DNA from: RGIG4097 sp045613765
GTDB taxonomy: Bacteria > Bacillota > Clostridia > Christensenellales > CAG-917
DNA length: 64,000 nucleotides
Reading direction: 5' to 3'
NCBI GenBank assembly: GCA_045613765.1
Contig: JAZLBO010000018.1
Span: 62,001-126,000 of the forward strand
The notes under the pieces: model-generated
Database searches by the model: none
Seen by the model: only the letters and a program-made list of their open reading frames with translations
Told to the model about the DNA's origin: nothing
Program-made: the position numbers and the translations under genes
Shown here: positions 49,554-59,912 of the stretch, piece by piece
How the letters are laid out: each line of letters begins with the position of its first letter
Numbering within the stretch: the first letter of the stretch is position 1

Positions 49554-51449
49554 ATGACCAGAACAAAAGACGGTTTTTCAACGTATCTGTTCCACGAAGG
49601 CACAAACTATGAAACATACAAAATGTTTTGCCCCTATCCCGACACACAAGATGGTGTAGATGGATGGGGTTTTGCCGTTTGGGCACCCAATGCAAAAGAC
49701 GTTTCTGTTGTTGGCGATTTCAACGGCTGGCAAGCAGGCGCAACACCCATGCAAAAAGAGTATGACGGTGTGTGGCGTGTTTTCGTACCCGGACTTCAAC
49801 AATATGATAGTTATAAGTTTGCAATCACAGACCAACAAGGCAACGTAGTTTTCAAGTGCGACCCTTACGCACTGCACAGTGAAACACCCCCTGCAAACGC
49901 ATCAAAACTTTACGATATAAGCCAATATCATTGGAAAGATGCAAAGTGGATGAAGACAAGGGCAAACATCAATCCCTACGGCTCACCCATGAACATCTAC
50001 GAAGTCCACGTTGGCAGTTGGAAGCGTTATCCTGACGGAAACCTTTACTCATACAAAGCACTTGCAGATGAACTTATCCCTTACGTCAAGAAAATGGGAT
50101 ATACACATATCGAACTTATGCCTTTGACAGAGTATCCCTATGACGGAAGTTGGGGATATCAATGTACAGGTATGTTTTCACCTACATCAAGATTTGGCAC
50201 TCCTGCCGACTTGATGGAATTTATTGACCGTTGTCACAGATCAGGCATTGGCGTCATTTTGGACTGGGTGCTTGCACACTTCCCCAAAGATGAACACGGC
50301 CTTGCAAGATTTGACGGCACACCCCTTTACGAATATGCAGATCCCAGAAAGGGCGAGCATAAAGAGTGGGGCACACTTGTCTATGACTTTGGCAAGAAGG
50401 AAGTCAAGAGTTTCTTGATATCCGCCGCCATGTTCTGGTTTGACCACTATCACATTGACGGTATCCGTTGTGATGCAGTGGCAAGTATGCTTTATCTTGA
50501 CTACAACAGAAAAGAAGGGGAGTGGGTGCCCAATCAAAATGGTGGCAACTACAACCTTGAAGCCAAAGAATTCTTGCAAAGTTTCAACTCTGCAATTCTT
50601 TCAAAATATCACGGAGCATTGACAATAGCAGAAGAATCAACAGCATATCCTATGGTGACAAAGCCTCCTTATATGGGTGGCCTTGGCTTCAATTTCAAGT
50701 GGAATATGGGCTGGATGAACGATAGTCTGCACTATCTTGCACTTGATCCCTTCTTTAGAAAGGACAACCACCACGATATTACCTTTGGCATGACCTACGC
50801 TTATAGCGAAAACTATATCTTGCCCATCTCACACGACGAAGTCGTCCATGGCAAGTGCAGTATGGTCAACAAGTTGCACGGAGATTATGATCAAAAGTTT
50901 GAAGGACTCAAAGCCTTCTATGGCTATATGATGACACACCCCGGCAAGAAACTCACGTTTATGGGCAACGAGTTTGCACAATTCATTGAGTGGAATTACG
51001 CTCAAGAACTTGATTGGTTCTTGCTTGACTACCCAAGACACCACGCTTTTAGAAAGTTTGTGAAAGATATGAACCATTTTTATCTTGAACACAAGGAACT
51101 TTGGCAACTTGACTCAACCTATGACGGATTCAAGTGGATTGTTGTTGATGACAATCGCAACAACGTGGCATCATACATCCGTTCATCAGCAGATGACAAG
51201 TACGTGATTGTTGTGGTCAACTTCTCGCCCAACGAATATCACAAATATATTATGGGCGTGCCTGAAAGAAAGGCATACAGAGCAGAAGTGTATTCTGCAT
51301 TGAAAAAGTACGGTGGCGAAGAAGAAAGACGTCCCACCTTTAAGGCAGTGGGCACACCGGCACACGGACACAAGTATTCAATAAAATTAAATATACCCAA
51401 AAACTCGGTTATGATTTTGATCCCCGAGGATAAGGAGGAAAAACAATGA
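49554..51449 (+). CDS. glgB: 1,4-alpha-glucan branching enzyme
   Basis: Makes alpha-1,6 branches in glycogen. An N-terminal CBM48 module (GFAVWAPNAKDVSVVGDFNGW) precedes the GH13 barrel. Blocks in order: DWVLAHFPKDEHGLARFDG, the nucleophile Asp307 in GIRCDAVASMLYLDY, the acid/base in TIAEESTAYP, and SHDEVVHGKCSM. The 631 residues are of normal size without the extra N-terminal domain. GGAG precedes the ATG. First gene of glgB-glgC-glgD-glgA-glgP; its stop overlaps the glgC start (ATGA). Confidence 0.97.
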   Translation: MTRTKDGFSTYLFHEGTNYETYKMFCPYPDTQDGVDGWGFAVWAPNAKDVSVVGDFNGWQAGATPMQKEYDGVWRVFVPGLQQYDSYKFAITDQQGNVVFKCDPYALHSETPPANASKLYDISQYHWKDAKWMKTRANINPYGSPMNIYEVHVGSWKRYPDGNLYSYKALADELIPYVKKMGYTHIELMPLTEYPYDGSWGYQCTGMFSPTSRFGTPADLMEFIDRCHRSGIGVILDWVLAHFPKDEHGLARFDGTPLYEYADPRKGEHKEWGTLVYDFGKKEVKSFLISAAMFWFDHYHIDGIRCDAVASMLYLDYNRKEGEWVPNQNGGNYNLEAKEFLQSFNSAILSKYHGALTIAEESTAYPMVTKPPYMGGLGFNFKWNMGWMNDSLHYLALDPFFRKDNHHDITFGMTYAYSENYILPISHDEVVHGKCSMVNKLHGDYDQKFEGLKAFYGYMMTHPGKKLTFMGNEFAQFIEWNYAQELDWFLLDYPRHHAFRKFVKDMNHFYLEHKELWQLDSTYDGFKWIVVDDNRNNVASYIRSSADDKYVIVVVNFSPNEYHKYIMGVPERKAYRAEVYSALKKYGGEEERRPTFKAVGTPAHGHKYSIKLNIPKNSVMILIPEDKEEKQ

Positions 51450-52651
51450 GCGCAAACAACAAGAAAAAAGAGTGTCTTGCAATGCTACTTGCAGGCGGAC
51501 AAGGCACACGTCTTGGGGTGCTTACAAATGACGTTGCAAAGCCGGCAGTCCCCTTTGGTGCAAAGTATCGCATCATAGACTTCCCTCTTTCAAACTGCGT
51601 CAACAGTGGCATTGACACCATTGGTGTTTTGACACAGTACCGTCCCTTTGAATTGCACCAATACATAGGCAACGGACAACCTTGGGACTTGGATAGACTC
51701 AACGGCGGTATCTATCTCTTGCCTCCCTTTATGAGAGCATCATCAGGGGAGTGGTACAAGGGCACAGCCAATGCAATTTACCAAAACATAGACTTTATTG
51801 ACAACTATGACCCCGAATACGTGGTTCTTTTGTCAGGCGACCATATCTACAAGATGGATTACGCAGATATGCTCAATGAACACAAGGCAAACAATGCAGA
51901 TTGTACAATCGCAGTCCTTGAAGTCCCCATGGAAGAAGCAAGCCGTTTTGGTATCCTCAACCTCAAGGGCAAGACAAACCAAATTGAAGAATTTGAAGAA
52001 AAGCCCAAGAAACCCAAGAGCAATAAGGCATCAATGGGTATCTATATCTTCACATGGTCAGTCCTTCGCAAGTATCTTGTGGAAGACGAAAAAGACCCCA
52101 ACAGTGAAAACGACTTTGGCAAGAACATTATCCCCAATATGCTCAACGACGGCCAAAGAATGTTTGCATATAAATTCCAAGGCTACTGGAAAGACGTGGG
52201 AACAATCTCATCACTCTGGGAAGCCAATATGGATATTCTCAACAATGCAGAAAGTGGTCTTAACCTTGATGATGACAAGTGGAAGATTTATGCAAGAAAT
52301 ATGGCAGAACCCCCTCACTTCGTGTCTGCAACAGGCAAAGTGCAACACTCAATGATCAGTGAAGGTACAGTGGTCCACGGCACAGTCAAAGATAGTGTCA
52401 TTTCACACTCTGTCTATATCGGCAAAGATGCATACGTTGAAGGTTCAATTATCATGCCCGGTGCAGTCATTGAAGATGGCGCAGACGTAAGATATTCAAT
52501 TATCGGTTGGGGCGCAAAGATTGGCAAGAACGCAATGGTTGGCGAAACCCTTGAAAATTGCAAGCCCGGTGAGTGGAAAATCAGTGTTATCGCACCCAAG
52601 TATGAACTTGAAGAAGGCGCAACAGTAGGCGCAAACGAAATGATCGGTTAG
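51446..52651 (+). CDS. glgC: Glucose-1-phosphate adenylyltransferase, catalytic subunit
   Basis: Makes ADP-glucose from glucose-1-phosphate and ATP, the committed step. It opens KKKECLAMLLAGGQGTRLGV, the nucleotide-binding loop, then KPAVPFGAKYRIIDFPLSNC, LSGDHIYKMDY with the metal-binding Asp, and GVFTW-like IYIFTWSVLRK. A left-handed beta-helix of hexapeptide repeats fills the last 120 residues. The ATG lies within the glgB stop codon (ATGA), with AGGAGG upstream, so the genes are translationally coupled. In Firmicutes it acts as a complex with GlgD. Confidence 0.96.
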   Translation: MSANNKKKECLAMLLAGGQGTRLGVLTNDVAKPAVPFGAKYRIIDFPLSNCVNSGIDTIGVLTQYRPFELHQYIGNGQPWDLDRLNGGIYLLPPFMRASSGEWYKGTANAIYQNIDFIDNYDPEYVVLLSGDHIYKMDYADMLNEHKANNADCTIAVLEVPMEEASRFGILNLKGKTNQIEEFEEKPKKPKSNKASMGIYIFTWSVLRKYLVEDEKDPNSENDFGKNIIPNMLNDGQRMFAYKFQGYWKDVGTISSLWEANMDILNNAESGLNLDDDKWKIYARNMAEPPHFVSATGKVQHSMISEGTVVHGTVKDSVISHSVYIGKDAYVEGSIIMPGAVIEDGADVRYSIIGWGAKIGKNAMVGETLENCKPGEWKISVIAPKYELEEGATVGANEMIG

Positions 52652-52660
52652 GAGGGGAAT

Positions 52661-53773
52661 ATGAAAAACAATACAATGGCAATCTTGTATGCAACAGATG
52701 CAGACAGTCAACTCAACGATCTCGCTCTCCACAGAACACCTGCATCAATGCCCTTTGGTGGCAGATACCGTCTTATCGACTTTACACTTTCAAACCTTGT
52801 CAGTGCAAATATCACAAAAATTGGTATCATTGCCAAAAACAACTACAACTCATTGATGGACCATATCCGTCAAGGTAGAGATTGGGACTTGAATAGAAAA
52901 AACGGTGGTATTTACGTATATCCTCCTTATGTTTTCAACAACACACGTGACGTCTTCAACAGTGAAGTTGAAGCACTCTATACAGTCCGTGGCTTTATGT
53001 TGGAATCAAGCGAAGAATACGTTGTCATTTCTGGCACAAATATCGCATACAATATCGACTTTGATGAAGTTGAAGACTTCCACATTGAAAAGGGCGCAGA
53101 CATCACAGTCCTTACATACAAAGTTGAAAAACCTGGATTTAAGAGCCTTGTTGTGTCACAAGACAAAAACAAGCGCATCAAAGATATGCGCCTTGCAGTT
53201 GATGGAGATAAAAACTGTCTTTGCGACTTGAACGTATATTTCATCAAAAAAGACCTTTTGATTTCTCTCGTTGACAAAGCATACGCATACGGCTATCAAG
53301 ATTTTGAAAGAGATATTCTTCAAAAGAGCCTTGATGACCTTTATGTTATGAGTTATGAAGTGAAGGACTACGTTGCAGTGGTTGACAGAATTGACTCATA
53401 CTTCAAACACAGCATGGAACTTCTTGACCCCAAAGTGAGAGAAAGCTTGTTCTACAAGCACTCAACGATTTTCACAAAAGTCAAGGACAGCGTTCCTGCA
53501 AGATACGGCAATGATGCAGTGGTAAAAAATAGCATTATTGCAGACGGTTGTGTCATTGAAGGCACAGTTGAAAACAGTATTCTTTTCCGTAGTGTTAGAG
53601 TTGGAAAGGGAGCAGTTGTGCGCAACTCAATCGTCATGGAAGACAGTATCATAATGGACGGCGCATCATTGGATTACACAATCACAGACAAGGACGTCAT
53701 CATCAAAAACGATCGTCACTTGAGTGGCCACGAAACATATCCTATGGTTGTTGTCAAGGGTAAAGTCATCTAA
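52661..53773 (+). CDS. glgD: GlgD, regulatory ADP-glucose pyrophosphorylase-like subunit
   Basis: Paralogue of GlgC that forms mixed complexes with it and raises activity in Firmicutes. It keeps MPFGGRYRLIDFTLSNLVSA and the C-terminal hexapeptide repeats, but the N-terminal nucleotide loop is lost: the GGQGTR of GlgC is replaced by AILYATDADSQLND. The Asp of the catalytic HIYKMDY is replaced in VVISGTNIAYNID. These losses identify GlgD and predict no catalysis by itself. The 370 residues are normal; it starts 9 bases after glgC with AGGAGGGG. Confidence 0.94.
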   Translation: MKNNTMAILYATDADSQLNDLALHRTPASMPFGGRYRLIDFTLSNLVSANITKIGIIAKNNYNSLMDHIRQGRDWDLNRKNGGIYVYPPYVFNNTRDVFNSEVEALYTVRGFMLESSEEYVVISGTNIAYNIDFDEVEDFHIEKGADITVLTYKVEKPGFKSLVVSQDKNKRIKDMRLAVDGDKNCLCDLNVYFIKKDLLISLVDKAYAYGYQDFERDILQKSLDDLYVMSYEVKDYVAVVDRIDSYFKHSMELLDPKVRESLFYKHSTIFTKVKDSVPARYGNDAVVKNSIIADGCVIEGTVENSILFRSVRVGKGAVVRNSIVMEDSIIMDGASLDYTITDKDVIIKNDRHLSGHETYPMVVVKGKVI

Positions 53774-53821
53774 AACCGAGCAGTCAATTTTGACTGATAA
53801 TGATAAGGAGAAAAAACATTT

Positions 53822-55246
53822 ATGAAGATATTGTTTGTTGCATCAGAAGCAATGCCTTTCATAAGAACAGGTGGACTTGGTGACGTTGCAGGCGCACTTC
53901 CAAAGTCATTTTTGAAGTTGGGACACGACGCCCGTGTCATCATCCCCTTTTACAAAGACGAAATCAAATCAACCTTTGCTGACACCTTCCGTTTTGTAGG
54001 TTCAACAGAAGTAAGTCTTGGTTGGAGAAAGCAATATTGTGGGGTTTATGAAACCATTTATGATGGTATAACCTACTATTTTGTTGACAACGAGTATTAT
54101 TTCAAGCGCAAAGGACTCTACGGACACTTTGATGATGGCGAGAGATTTGCCTTCTTCTCAAAGGCAGTCCTTGACGTTCTTGCCAAGGTTGATTTCTATC
54201 CCGACATCCTTCACGCAAACGATTGGCACACGGCATTGACACCCGTATATCTTGACGTCTTCTATCGTGGAGATGACAGATATAAGAACATCAAGACGGT
54301 GTTTACAATCCACAACATTGAGTTCCAAGGCAAGTATGACAAATATATCCTTGAAGACATTTTGGGGCTTCCTGACTGGGCAAAGAGCCTTGTTGTGTGG
54401 GACGGCTGTGTCAACTATATGAAGGGTGGCATTGAAAGTAGTGCTGTTGTCACAACAGTCAGCAACACCTATGCAACCGAAATCCTTGATCCTTTCTATG
54501 GATACGGACTTGAAGGAATCCTTGCACAAAGAAAAGAGAAACTTCACGGTGTTGTCAACGGCATTGACACAAAACTCTACGATCCTCAAAAGGATAAATC
54601 ACTCTTTGTAAATTACAACAAGAAAAACGTCAGTGAAAAGAAGAAGGAAAACAAGAAAGAACTTTGTGAAATGCTCAACCTTCACTATGACGAAAACAGA
54701 CCTATGATTGCAATGGTCACAAGACTTACAGAGCAAAAAGGTCTGGAACTTGTCAAGACAGTCATTGGCGAAATCTTGAAGGCAGACTTGCAGGTGGTCA
54801 TCCTTGGCACAGGCGAGTGGAAGTATGAAAACTTTGTCATGCAAATTGAAGATGAATATCCCAATAAGTTTAGAGGAATACTTCAATTCAGCAGTGATCT
54901 TGCAAGTAAACTTTACGGGGCAAGCGATATATTCTTGATGCCCTCAAAGTTTGAACCTTGTGGACTTAGTCAACTTATCGCAATGACTTACGGCAGTATT
55001 CCTATCGTAAGAGAAACTGGTGGTTTGAAAGATACGGTTGAGCCTTATGTTGCAGACACCAAGCAAGGCAGGGGCTTCACTTTCAAGACTTATGACAGTT
55101 ATGATATGCTTGATGCCGTGTGGCGTGCATTTGCATGTTTCCACGACAAAGAAAACTGGGACGCAGTGACAAACAACGCAATGAGCGGTCAATATGGTTG
55201 GGATGTAAGCGCACAAAGATACATCGACCTTTATTTGAACGCCTAA
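53822..55246 (+). CDS. glgA: Glycogen synthase (ADP-glucose type, GT5)
   Basis: Extends glycogen chains from ADP-glucose. The N-terminal ADP-glucose site reads RTGGLGDVAGALPKSF, with Arg in place of the usual Lys of KTGGL. Other blocks: HANDWHTALTPVYL, FTIHNIEFQGKYD, VVNGIDTKLYDP, TRLTEQKGLELV and SKFEPCGLSQLIAM (with the catalytic Glu). The 474 residues are normal. It is the fourth gene of the operon, 48 bases after glgD. Confidence 0.96.
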   Translation: MKILFVASEAMPFIRTGGLGDVAGALPKSFLKLGHDARVIIPFYKDEIKSTFADTFRFVGSTEVSLGWRKQYCGVYETIYDGITYYFVDNEYYFKRKGLYGHFDDGERFAFFSKAVLDVLAKVDFYPDILHANDWHTALTPVYLDVFYRGDDRYKNIKTVFTIHNIEFQGKYDKYILEDILGLPDWAKSLVVWDGCVNYMKGGIESSAVVTTVSNTYATEILDPFYGYGLEGILAQRKEKLHGVVNGIDTKLYDPQKDKSLFVNYNKKNVSEKKKENKKELCEMLNLHYDENRPMIAMVTRLTEQKGLELVKTVIGEILKADLQVVILGTGEWKYENFVMQIEDEYPNKFRGILQFSSDLASKLYGASDIFLMPSKFEPCGLSQLIAMTYGSIPIVRETGGLKDTVEPYVADTKQGRGFTFKTYDSYDMLDAVWRAFACFHDKENWDAVTNNAMSGQYGWDVSAQRYIDLYLNA

Positions 55247-55322
55247 TCATGATAAGGAAATAAACTACAAAAATAAATAACTTTTTTCTCGTCGGGGGAA
55301 GCGAGAGAAGAAAGGAAAGGAT

Positions 55323-57758
55323 ATGACAAAAAACTATCTTGAAAAGAGCAATAATTTCTCACAACAAATTGCAGAAGTAATGGCACGCAACTTTGGTATC
55401 AAACCCGAAGATGCATCAAAAGCACAAATCTACAAGGCAACTTGTATGGTTGTCCGCGATATGCTCACAAGCACACGTATTGACTTCAAAAAGACAGTCC
55501 GTGAAAGAAATGCAAAGCAAGTGTACTATATGTCAATGGAATTCCTTCTTGGCAGAAGTCTTAAGAATCACTTGTTCAATATGGGCATTACAGACGTAGT
55601 TGAAAAGGCAGTGGGTGAACTTGGTATGTCCATGGACGAACTTTACGCCTTTGAACCCGATGCAGGTCTTGGCAACGGCGGTCTTGGTAGATTGGCGGCG
55701 GCTTATATGGACGCTCTCACATCTTGCGACTATGCAGCAAGTGGATTTTCAATCATGTATGACTACGGCATTTTCAAGCAATTCATTGCAGACGGTTGGC
55801 AACTTGAACAACCTGACGAGTGGTTGAAGATGGGTGGCGTGTGGCTTTCTCCCCGTATGGAAGAAGTCTATGAAGTCAAATTTGGTGGCCGTCTTGAAGA
55901 AAGATGGGAAGATGGCAAACTTCACGTTGAACAAAAGGATCACTCAACAGTGCTTGCAGTGCCTTACGATATGAACATCTCTGGCTTTAACACAGACACA
56001 GTCAACAGACTTCGTTTGTGGTCATCAAAAGCACCAGTTGACTTTGATATGACACTCTTCTCAAGAGGCGACTATGTCAAGGCTATGAGTGAAAAGGCAA
56101 TGGCAGAAAGTATTTCAAAGGTGTTGTACCCTGCAGACGATCACATTGAAGGCAAGTCACTCCGTTTGAAACAACAATACTTCTTTGTTTCTGCATCAAT
56201 CCAAAGCATCATCAAACGCCATCTCAAGACAAATCCCACTCTTGACAACCTTGGCGACTGTGTGGCAATCCACATCAATGATACACACCCCACACTCTGT
56301 ATCCCCGAACTTATGCGCATACTTCTTGACGTATATGGCTACGGCTGGGATCAAGCATGGGATATTGTCACAAAGACAATCAGTTACACCAACCATACAG
56401 TTATGTCAGAAGCACTTGAAAAGTGGCCTCAAGACCTTTTCAAATCACTTCTTCCCAGAGTGTACCAAATCGTACACGAAATCAACCAAAGATTCTGTGG
56501 CGAACTTTGGAACGCATACCCCAACAACTGGGGCGCAGTCAATCACAACGCAATTCTTGGCGACGGTCAAGTCCGTATGGCCAACCTTTGCCTTGCAACA
56601 TCACATACAATCAATGGCGTCAGTGCATTGCATAGTGAAATCTTGAAGAACGACGTCTTCCACGATTACTATCGTATGCACCCCGAAAAGTTCACAAACG
56701 TCACCAACGGCATCACACATCGTAGATGGGTCTGCCAAGCCAACCCCGGTTTGTCAAACATGGTCACAGATCTCATTGGCGAAGGTTGGAAAAACGACGC
56801 AACTGAACTTCAAGGCCTTTTGAAGTATATGGGCGACAAGCAAGTCCTTGACAGACTTCAAGTCATCAAGAGAGAAAACAAGGAAAGACTTGCAAAGTAT
56901 ATCCTTGAAAACAATGGCGTCACAGTCAATCCCGACTCAATCTTTGACGTCCAAGTCAAGAGATTGCACGAATACAAGCGTCAACTTCTCAATGCACTTC
57001 ACATCCTTGATTTGTATTTCCGCATAAAGGAAAATCCCAATCTTGACATCCAACCTCGCACATTTATCTTTGGTGCAAAGGCAGCAAGTGCATACTATAT
57101 GGCAAAGCAAATCATTAGATTCATTTGTCAACTTGGCAACGTCATCAACAACGATCCCGACGTCAAGGATAAGATCAAAGTCGTCTTCCTTGAAAACTAT
57201 CGTGTAACATTGGCAGAAATCATCATGCCTGCAGCAGAAGTCAGTGAACAAATCTCAATCGCAGGCAAAGAAGCAAGTGGCACAGGCAATATGAAGTTTA
57301 TGATCAACGGCGCACTCACCATTGGTACAATGGACGGCGCAAACGTTGAAATCCACGAAAACGTTGGCGACGAAAATATGTTCTTGTTCGGTCTTCTTGC
57401 ACACGAAGTTGAAGAAATGTGGCGCAAGGGCTACAACCCCACATATTACTATCACTCAAACCCCACAATCAAGCGTCTTATTGATGCACTTCGTGCAGGT
57501 ATTGGTGGCGTCTTCTTTGACGAAATCGCAGACAGCCTTACAATCGGCAGAAACGGCACTGCAGACGGATTTATGTGCCTTGCAGACTTTGAGTCATACA
57601 AGAACGCGCAACAACGTGTCAACGACACTTATGGCGACAGAGAAAAATGGAACAGAATGTCCCTTGTCAACATTGCAAAGGCAGGTTTCTTTGCAGGGGA
57701 TAGAGCAGTCCGTGAATACGCCAACAGAATTTGGGGACTTACACCCATCAAAAAATAA
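55323..57758 (+). CDS. glgP: Glycogen phosphorylase (GT35)
   Basis: Pyridoxal-phosphate enzyme that releases glucose-1-phosphate from glycogen. It shows YYMSMEFLLGRSLKNHL, EPDAGLGNGGLGRLAA, the phosphate/substrate block RRWVCQANPGLS, RLHEYKRQLLNALH and the cofactor Lys658 in ASGTGNMKFMINGALTIGT. Its 811 residues match. It carries a 5' leader of about 75 bases with a small CTCG/CGAG hairpin holding a TCGGGGGAAG loop, and AAAGGA before the ATG. Synthesis and breakdown genes are thus in one operon. Confidence 0.97.
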   Translation: MTKNYLEKSNNFSQQIAEVMARNFGIKPEDASKAQIYKATCMVVRDMLTSTRIDFKKTVRERNAKQVYYMSMEFLLGRSLKNHLFNMGITDVVEKAVGELGMSMDELYAFEPDAGLGNGGLGRLAAAYMDALTSCDYAASGFSIMYDYGIFKQFIADGWQLEQPDEWLKMGGVWLSPRMEEVYEVKFGGRLEERWEDGKLHVEQKDHSTVLAVPYDMNISGFNTDTVNRLRLWSSKAPVDFDMTLFSRGDYVKAMSEKAMAESISKVLYPADDHIEGKSLRLKQQYFFVSASIQSIIKRHLKTNPTLDNLGDCVAIHINDTHPTLCIPELMRILLDVYGYGWDQAWDIVTKTISYTNHTVMSEALEKWPQDLFKSLLPRVYQIVHEINQRFCGELWNAYPNNWGAVNHNAILGDGQVRMANLCLATSHTINGVSALHSEILKNDVFHDYYRMHPEKFTNVTNGITHRRWVCQANPGLSNMVTDLIGEGWKNDATELQGLLKYMGDKQVLDRLQVIKRENKERLAKYILENNGVTVNPDSIFDVQVKRLHEYKRQLLNALHILDLYFRIKENPNLDIQPRTFIFGAKAASAYYMAKQIIRFICQLGNVINNDPDVKDKIKVVFLENYRVTLAEIIMPAAEVSEQISIAGKEASGTGNMKFMINGALTIGTMDGANVEIHENVGDENMFLFGLLAHEVEEMWRKGYNPTYYYHSNPTIKRLIDALRAGIGGVFFDEIADSLTIGRNGTADGFMCLADFESYKNAQQRVNDTYGDREKWNRMSLVNIAKAGFFAGDRAVREYANRIWGLTPIKK

Positions 57759-57773
57759 CACTTCATCAATGAA

Positions 57774-57803
57774 ACAAAGCAAGCCGATTTCGGCTTGCTT
57801 TGT
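57774..57803 (+). terminator. Strong 14-bp hairpin after glgP
   Basis: ACAAAGCAAGCCGA and TCGGCTTGCTTTGT around two bases. The T-tract after it is poor, so termination may be partial and the next GH13 gene may be co-transcribed. Confidence 0.6.
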
Positions 57804-57871
57804 CTTGTAAAAGAAATTGTTTTTTTGAACAAAGCGAATAAAAATAAGACCTTTAAGAAAGCAATATAGAT

Positions 57872-59626
57872 ATGAGCAAAACGTATAATCCATTACTCCA
57901 CAAAAAGCCTTATGGCGCAACGGCAGTTGGCAAGGCAACCACAATCACTTTCCCTCTTGAAACCTACTTTGGCATCAAGAAGGTCTTTGTCATACTTCGC
58001 AAAGACAATGAGAATATAAGGATTGAACTGCCCCTTTCACACCACGCTGACGGCATAGATTATTTTGTTGGAAACATCACTCTTTCAAGCCACGGAATAT
58101 GGCATTATCGCTTTGAAGGGGAATATCCTGATGGCAGTCTTGCCTTCTTTGGCAGAGATTATGACGGCACTGCAATTAGAGGAGATTGGTTGCCCGAGTG
58201 GCAGTTGACCGTATCAAAAGTGGATTATAAAACCCCTATTCAGTCAAAACAAGGGGTTATATATCAAATCTTTCCCGATAGATTTGCCAAGGGGGAAGAC
58301 AGACCTTTCTTGAAAAAAGGACGTCTTCACAGTGATTGGCACGATCGCCCCGACTTTGCAAGAGAAGGGGTAGATTATAGGGCAGATGACTTTTATGGTG
58401 GCAATGTCAAAGGTGTCATTGACAAACTTGACTACATCAAATCACTTGGTGTCAACGCCATCTATTTCAACCCCGTTTTCAAGTCATCATCAAACCACAG
58501 ATATGACACAGGGGACTATCTTCAAATTGACGAACTCTTTGGGGATGACAATCAATTTGAAGAACTCATTGTCAAGGCAAAGGAAAAGGGCATTGGCATA
58601 ATTTTGGACGGTGTATTTAACCATACAGGCGCAGACAGTTTATACTTCAACAAGTTCGGCAATTATTCCACATTGGGCGCATATCAAAGCAAGGAATCCC
58701 CTTACTATGATTGGTTCTATTTTGACAATTTCCCCGACAAATATGGTTGTTGGTGGGGCTCAACGGTTGTGCCTACAGTCAACAAATCTGCCAAGGGATA
58801 CAAAGATCTTATTCTCGGCAAAGATGGTGTAATTGAAAAGTGGACAAAAATGGGTATTGCAGGCTGGCGACTTGACGTCGTTGATGAATTGCCCATTGTT
58901 TTTACAACCGAACTTTGCAGAAAAATCAAATCAGTCAACCCTGACTGCTCAATTATTGGGGAAGTATGGGAAGATGCATCAACAAAAGTGGCTTATAGCG
59001 AGTGGCGTCCCTACTTTATGGGGGAACAACTTGACGGCGTCATGAACTATCCCTTCAAGGAAAGCATTATACAATATATCCTTGGTGGCAACCCCCGTGA
59101 CTTCGTGGCAGGCATCACACATATCCTTGAAAACTACCCCAAGGAAAGTCTTGACTCAAATATGAATCTTATCGGCTCACACGATACTGCAAGAATTCTC
59201 ACGATACTTACAGGAGTGCAAGCACCATATAGAAAGGAAGAAAGGGCAGCCTTCGTCCTTGAAGGCGAACTCTATGAAATTGCAAAGCGCAGGCTTATGA
59301 TTGCATCAACCTTGCAATATTTCTTACCCGGTGTGCCTTGCCTTTACTATGGTGACGAAGTGGGTGCTTATGGTTATGAAGATCCATTGAACCGTGGCAC
59401 ATACCCTTGGGGCAGAGAAGACAACGCACTTCTCACACACTATCAAGCCCTTGGAAAACTCCGTCAAGAATATACAAAGTTCTTCCTTGGAGAAACAGTT
59501 TTTGAAAACGTTACTGACACAAATCTTGAAATTGTAAGACGCTGTGATGATGGCGAAATCCGTCTTAAAACAGACAAAAATCACATTGAAATCAGTGTCA
59601 ACGGAAATATTGTATTTTCACTCTAA
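57872..59626 (+). CDS. GH13 neopullulanase / cyclomaltodextrinase-like amylase
   Basis: Cytoplasmic alpha-glucan hydrolase, no signal peptide. An N-terminal beta domain of about 115 residues (CBM34-like, ITFPLETYFGIKKVFVIL) precedes the barrel starting GVIYQIFPDRFAKGE. Conserved regions: DGVFNHTGADS, nucleophile in GWRLDVVDELP, acid/base in IIGEVWEDA, and GSHDTARIL. The 584 residues and the layout fit neopullulanase or cyclomaltodextrinase. It lies at the end of the glycogen cluster, behind a hairpin and a 113-base gap, and probably degrades limit dextrins left by the phosphorylase. Confidence 0.88.
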   Translation: MSKTYNPLLHKKPYGATAVGKATTITFPLETYFGIKKVFVILRKDNENIRIELPLSHHADGIDYFVGNITLSSHGIWHYRFEGEYPDGSLAFFGRDYDGTAIRGDWLPEWQLTVSKVDYKTPIQSKQGVIYQIFPDRFAKGEDRPFLKKGRLHSDWHDRPDFAREGVDYRADDFYGGNVKGVIDKLDYIKSLGVNAIYFNPVFKSSSNHRYDTGDYLQIDELFGDDNQFEELIVKAKEKGIGIILDGVFNHTGADSLYFNKFGNYSTLGAYQSKESPYYDWFYFDNFPDKYGCWWGSTVVPTVNKSAKGYKDLILGKDGVIEKWTKMGIAGWRLDVVDELPIVFTTELCRKIKSVNPDCSIIGEVWEDASTKVAYSEWRPYFMGEQLDGVMNYPFKESIIQYILGGNPRDFVAGITHILENYPKESLDSNMNLIGSHDTARILTILTGVQAPYRKEERAAFVLEGELYEIAKRRLMIASTLQYFLPGVPCLYYGDEVGAYGYEDPLNRGTYPWGREDNALLTHYQALGKLRQEYTKFFLGETVFENVTDTNLEIVRRCDDGEIRLKTDKNHIEISVNGNIVFSL

Positions 59627-59644
59627 AAGGTGTTTATAGTCGCA

Positions 59645-59847
59645 AATTAAGTTGATAAACCCTTGATTTTGTTGATATATCAAACAGACAAAACAACTTA
59701 AAGCACTTGTTCAATCAAGCCGAAAGAAAGTCTATGGCAGCCACAGAACAAGTGTAAAATCAACACTAAAACAACATCAAATCAACAAAATATAAAGCAT
59801 TGGCAAGACAAAAGCAAGGGCACATAATGGTATAACCCCTTGCTTTT
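59645..59847 (+). ncRNA. Candidate structured non-coding RNA with terminator
   Basis: A gene-free 320-base gap holds a run of nested pairings: TTAAGTTG (59647-59654) with CAACTTAA (59694-59701), the palindrome TTGATATATCAA, CACTTGTTC with GAACAAGTG (about 59704-59753) enclosing a purine-rich internal loop, then a terminator AAAAGCAAGGG with CCCTTGCTTTTTT ending at 59847. It ends before the promoter of the next gene, so it is a separate transcript or an attenuated leader. I could not match it to a known RNA family. Confidence 0.45.
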
Positions 59848-59912
59848 TTATATTCCAAAAATATTTTATTTTTGGCTTCAATTTTCAAGTGTGGTTATTC
59901 TTCACTTTTTTA

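Noticed and set aside
59704..59755. Hairpin considered as a cyclic-di-GMP or other known riboswitch
   Set aside because: The conserved core bases of c-di-GMP-I/II, fluoride and guanidine aptamers are not present, and a terminator separates it from the next gene.
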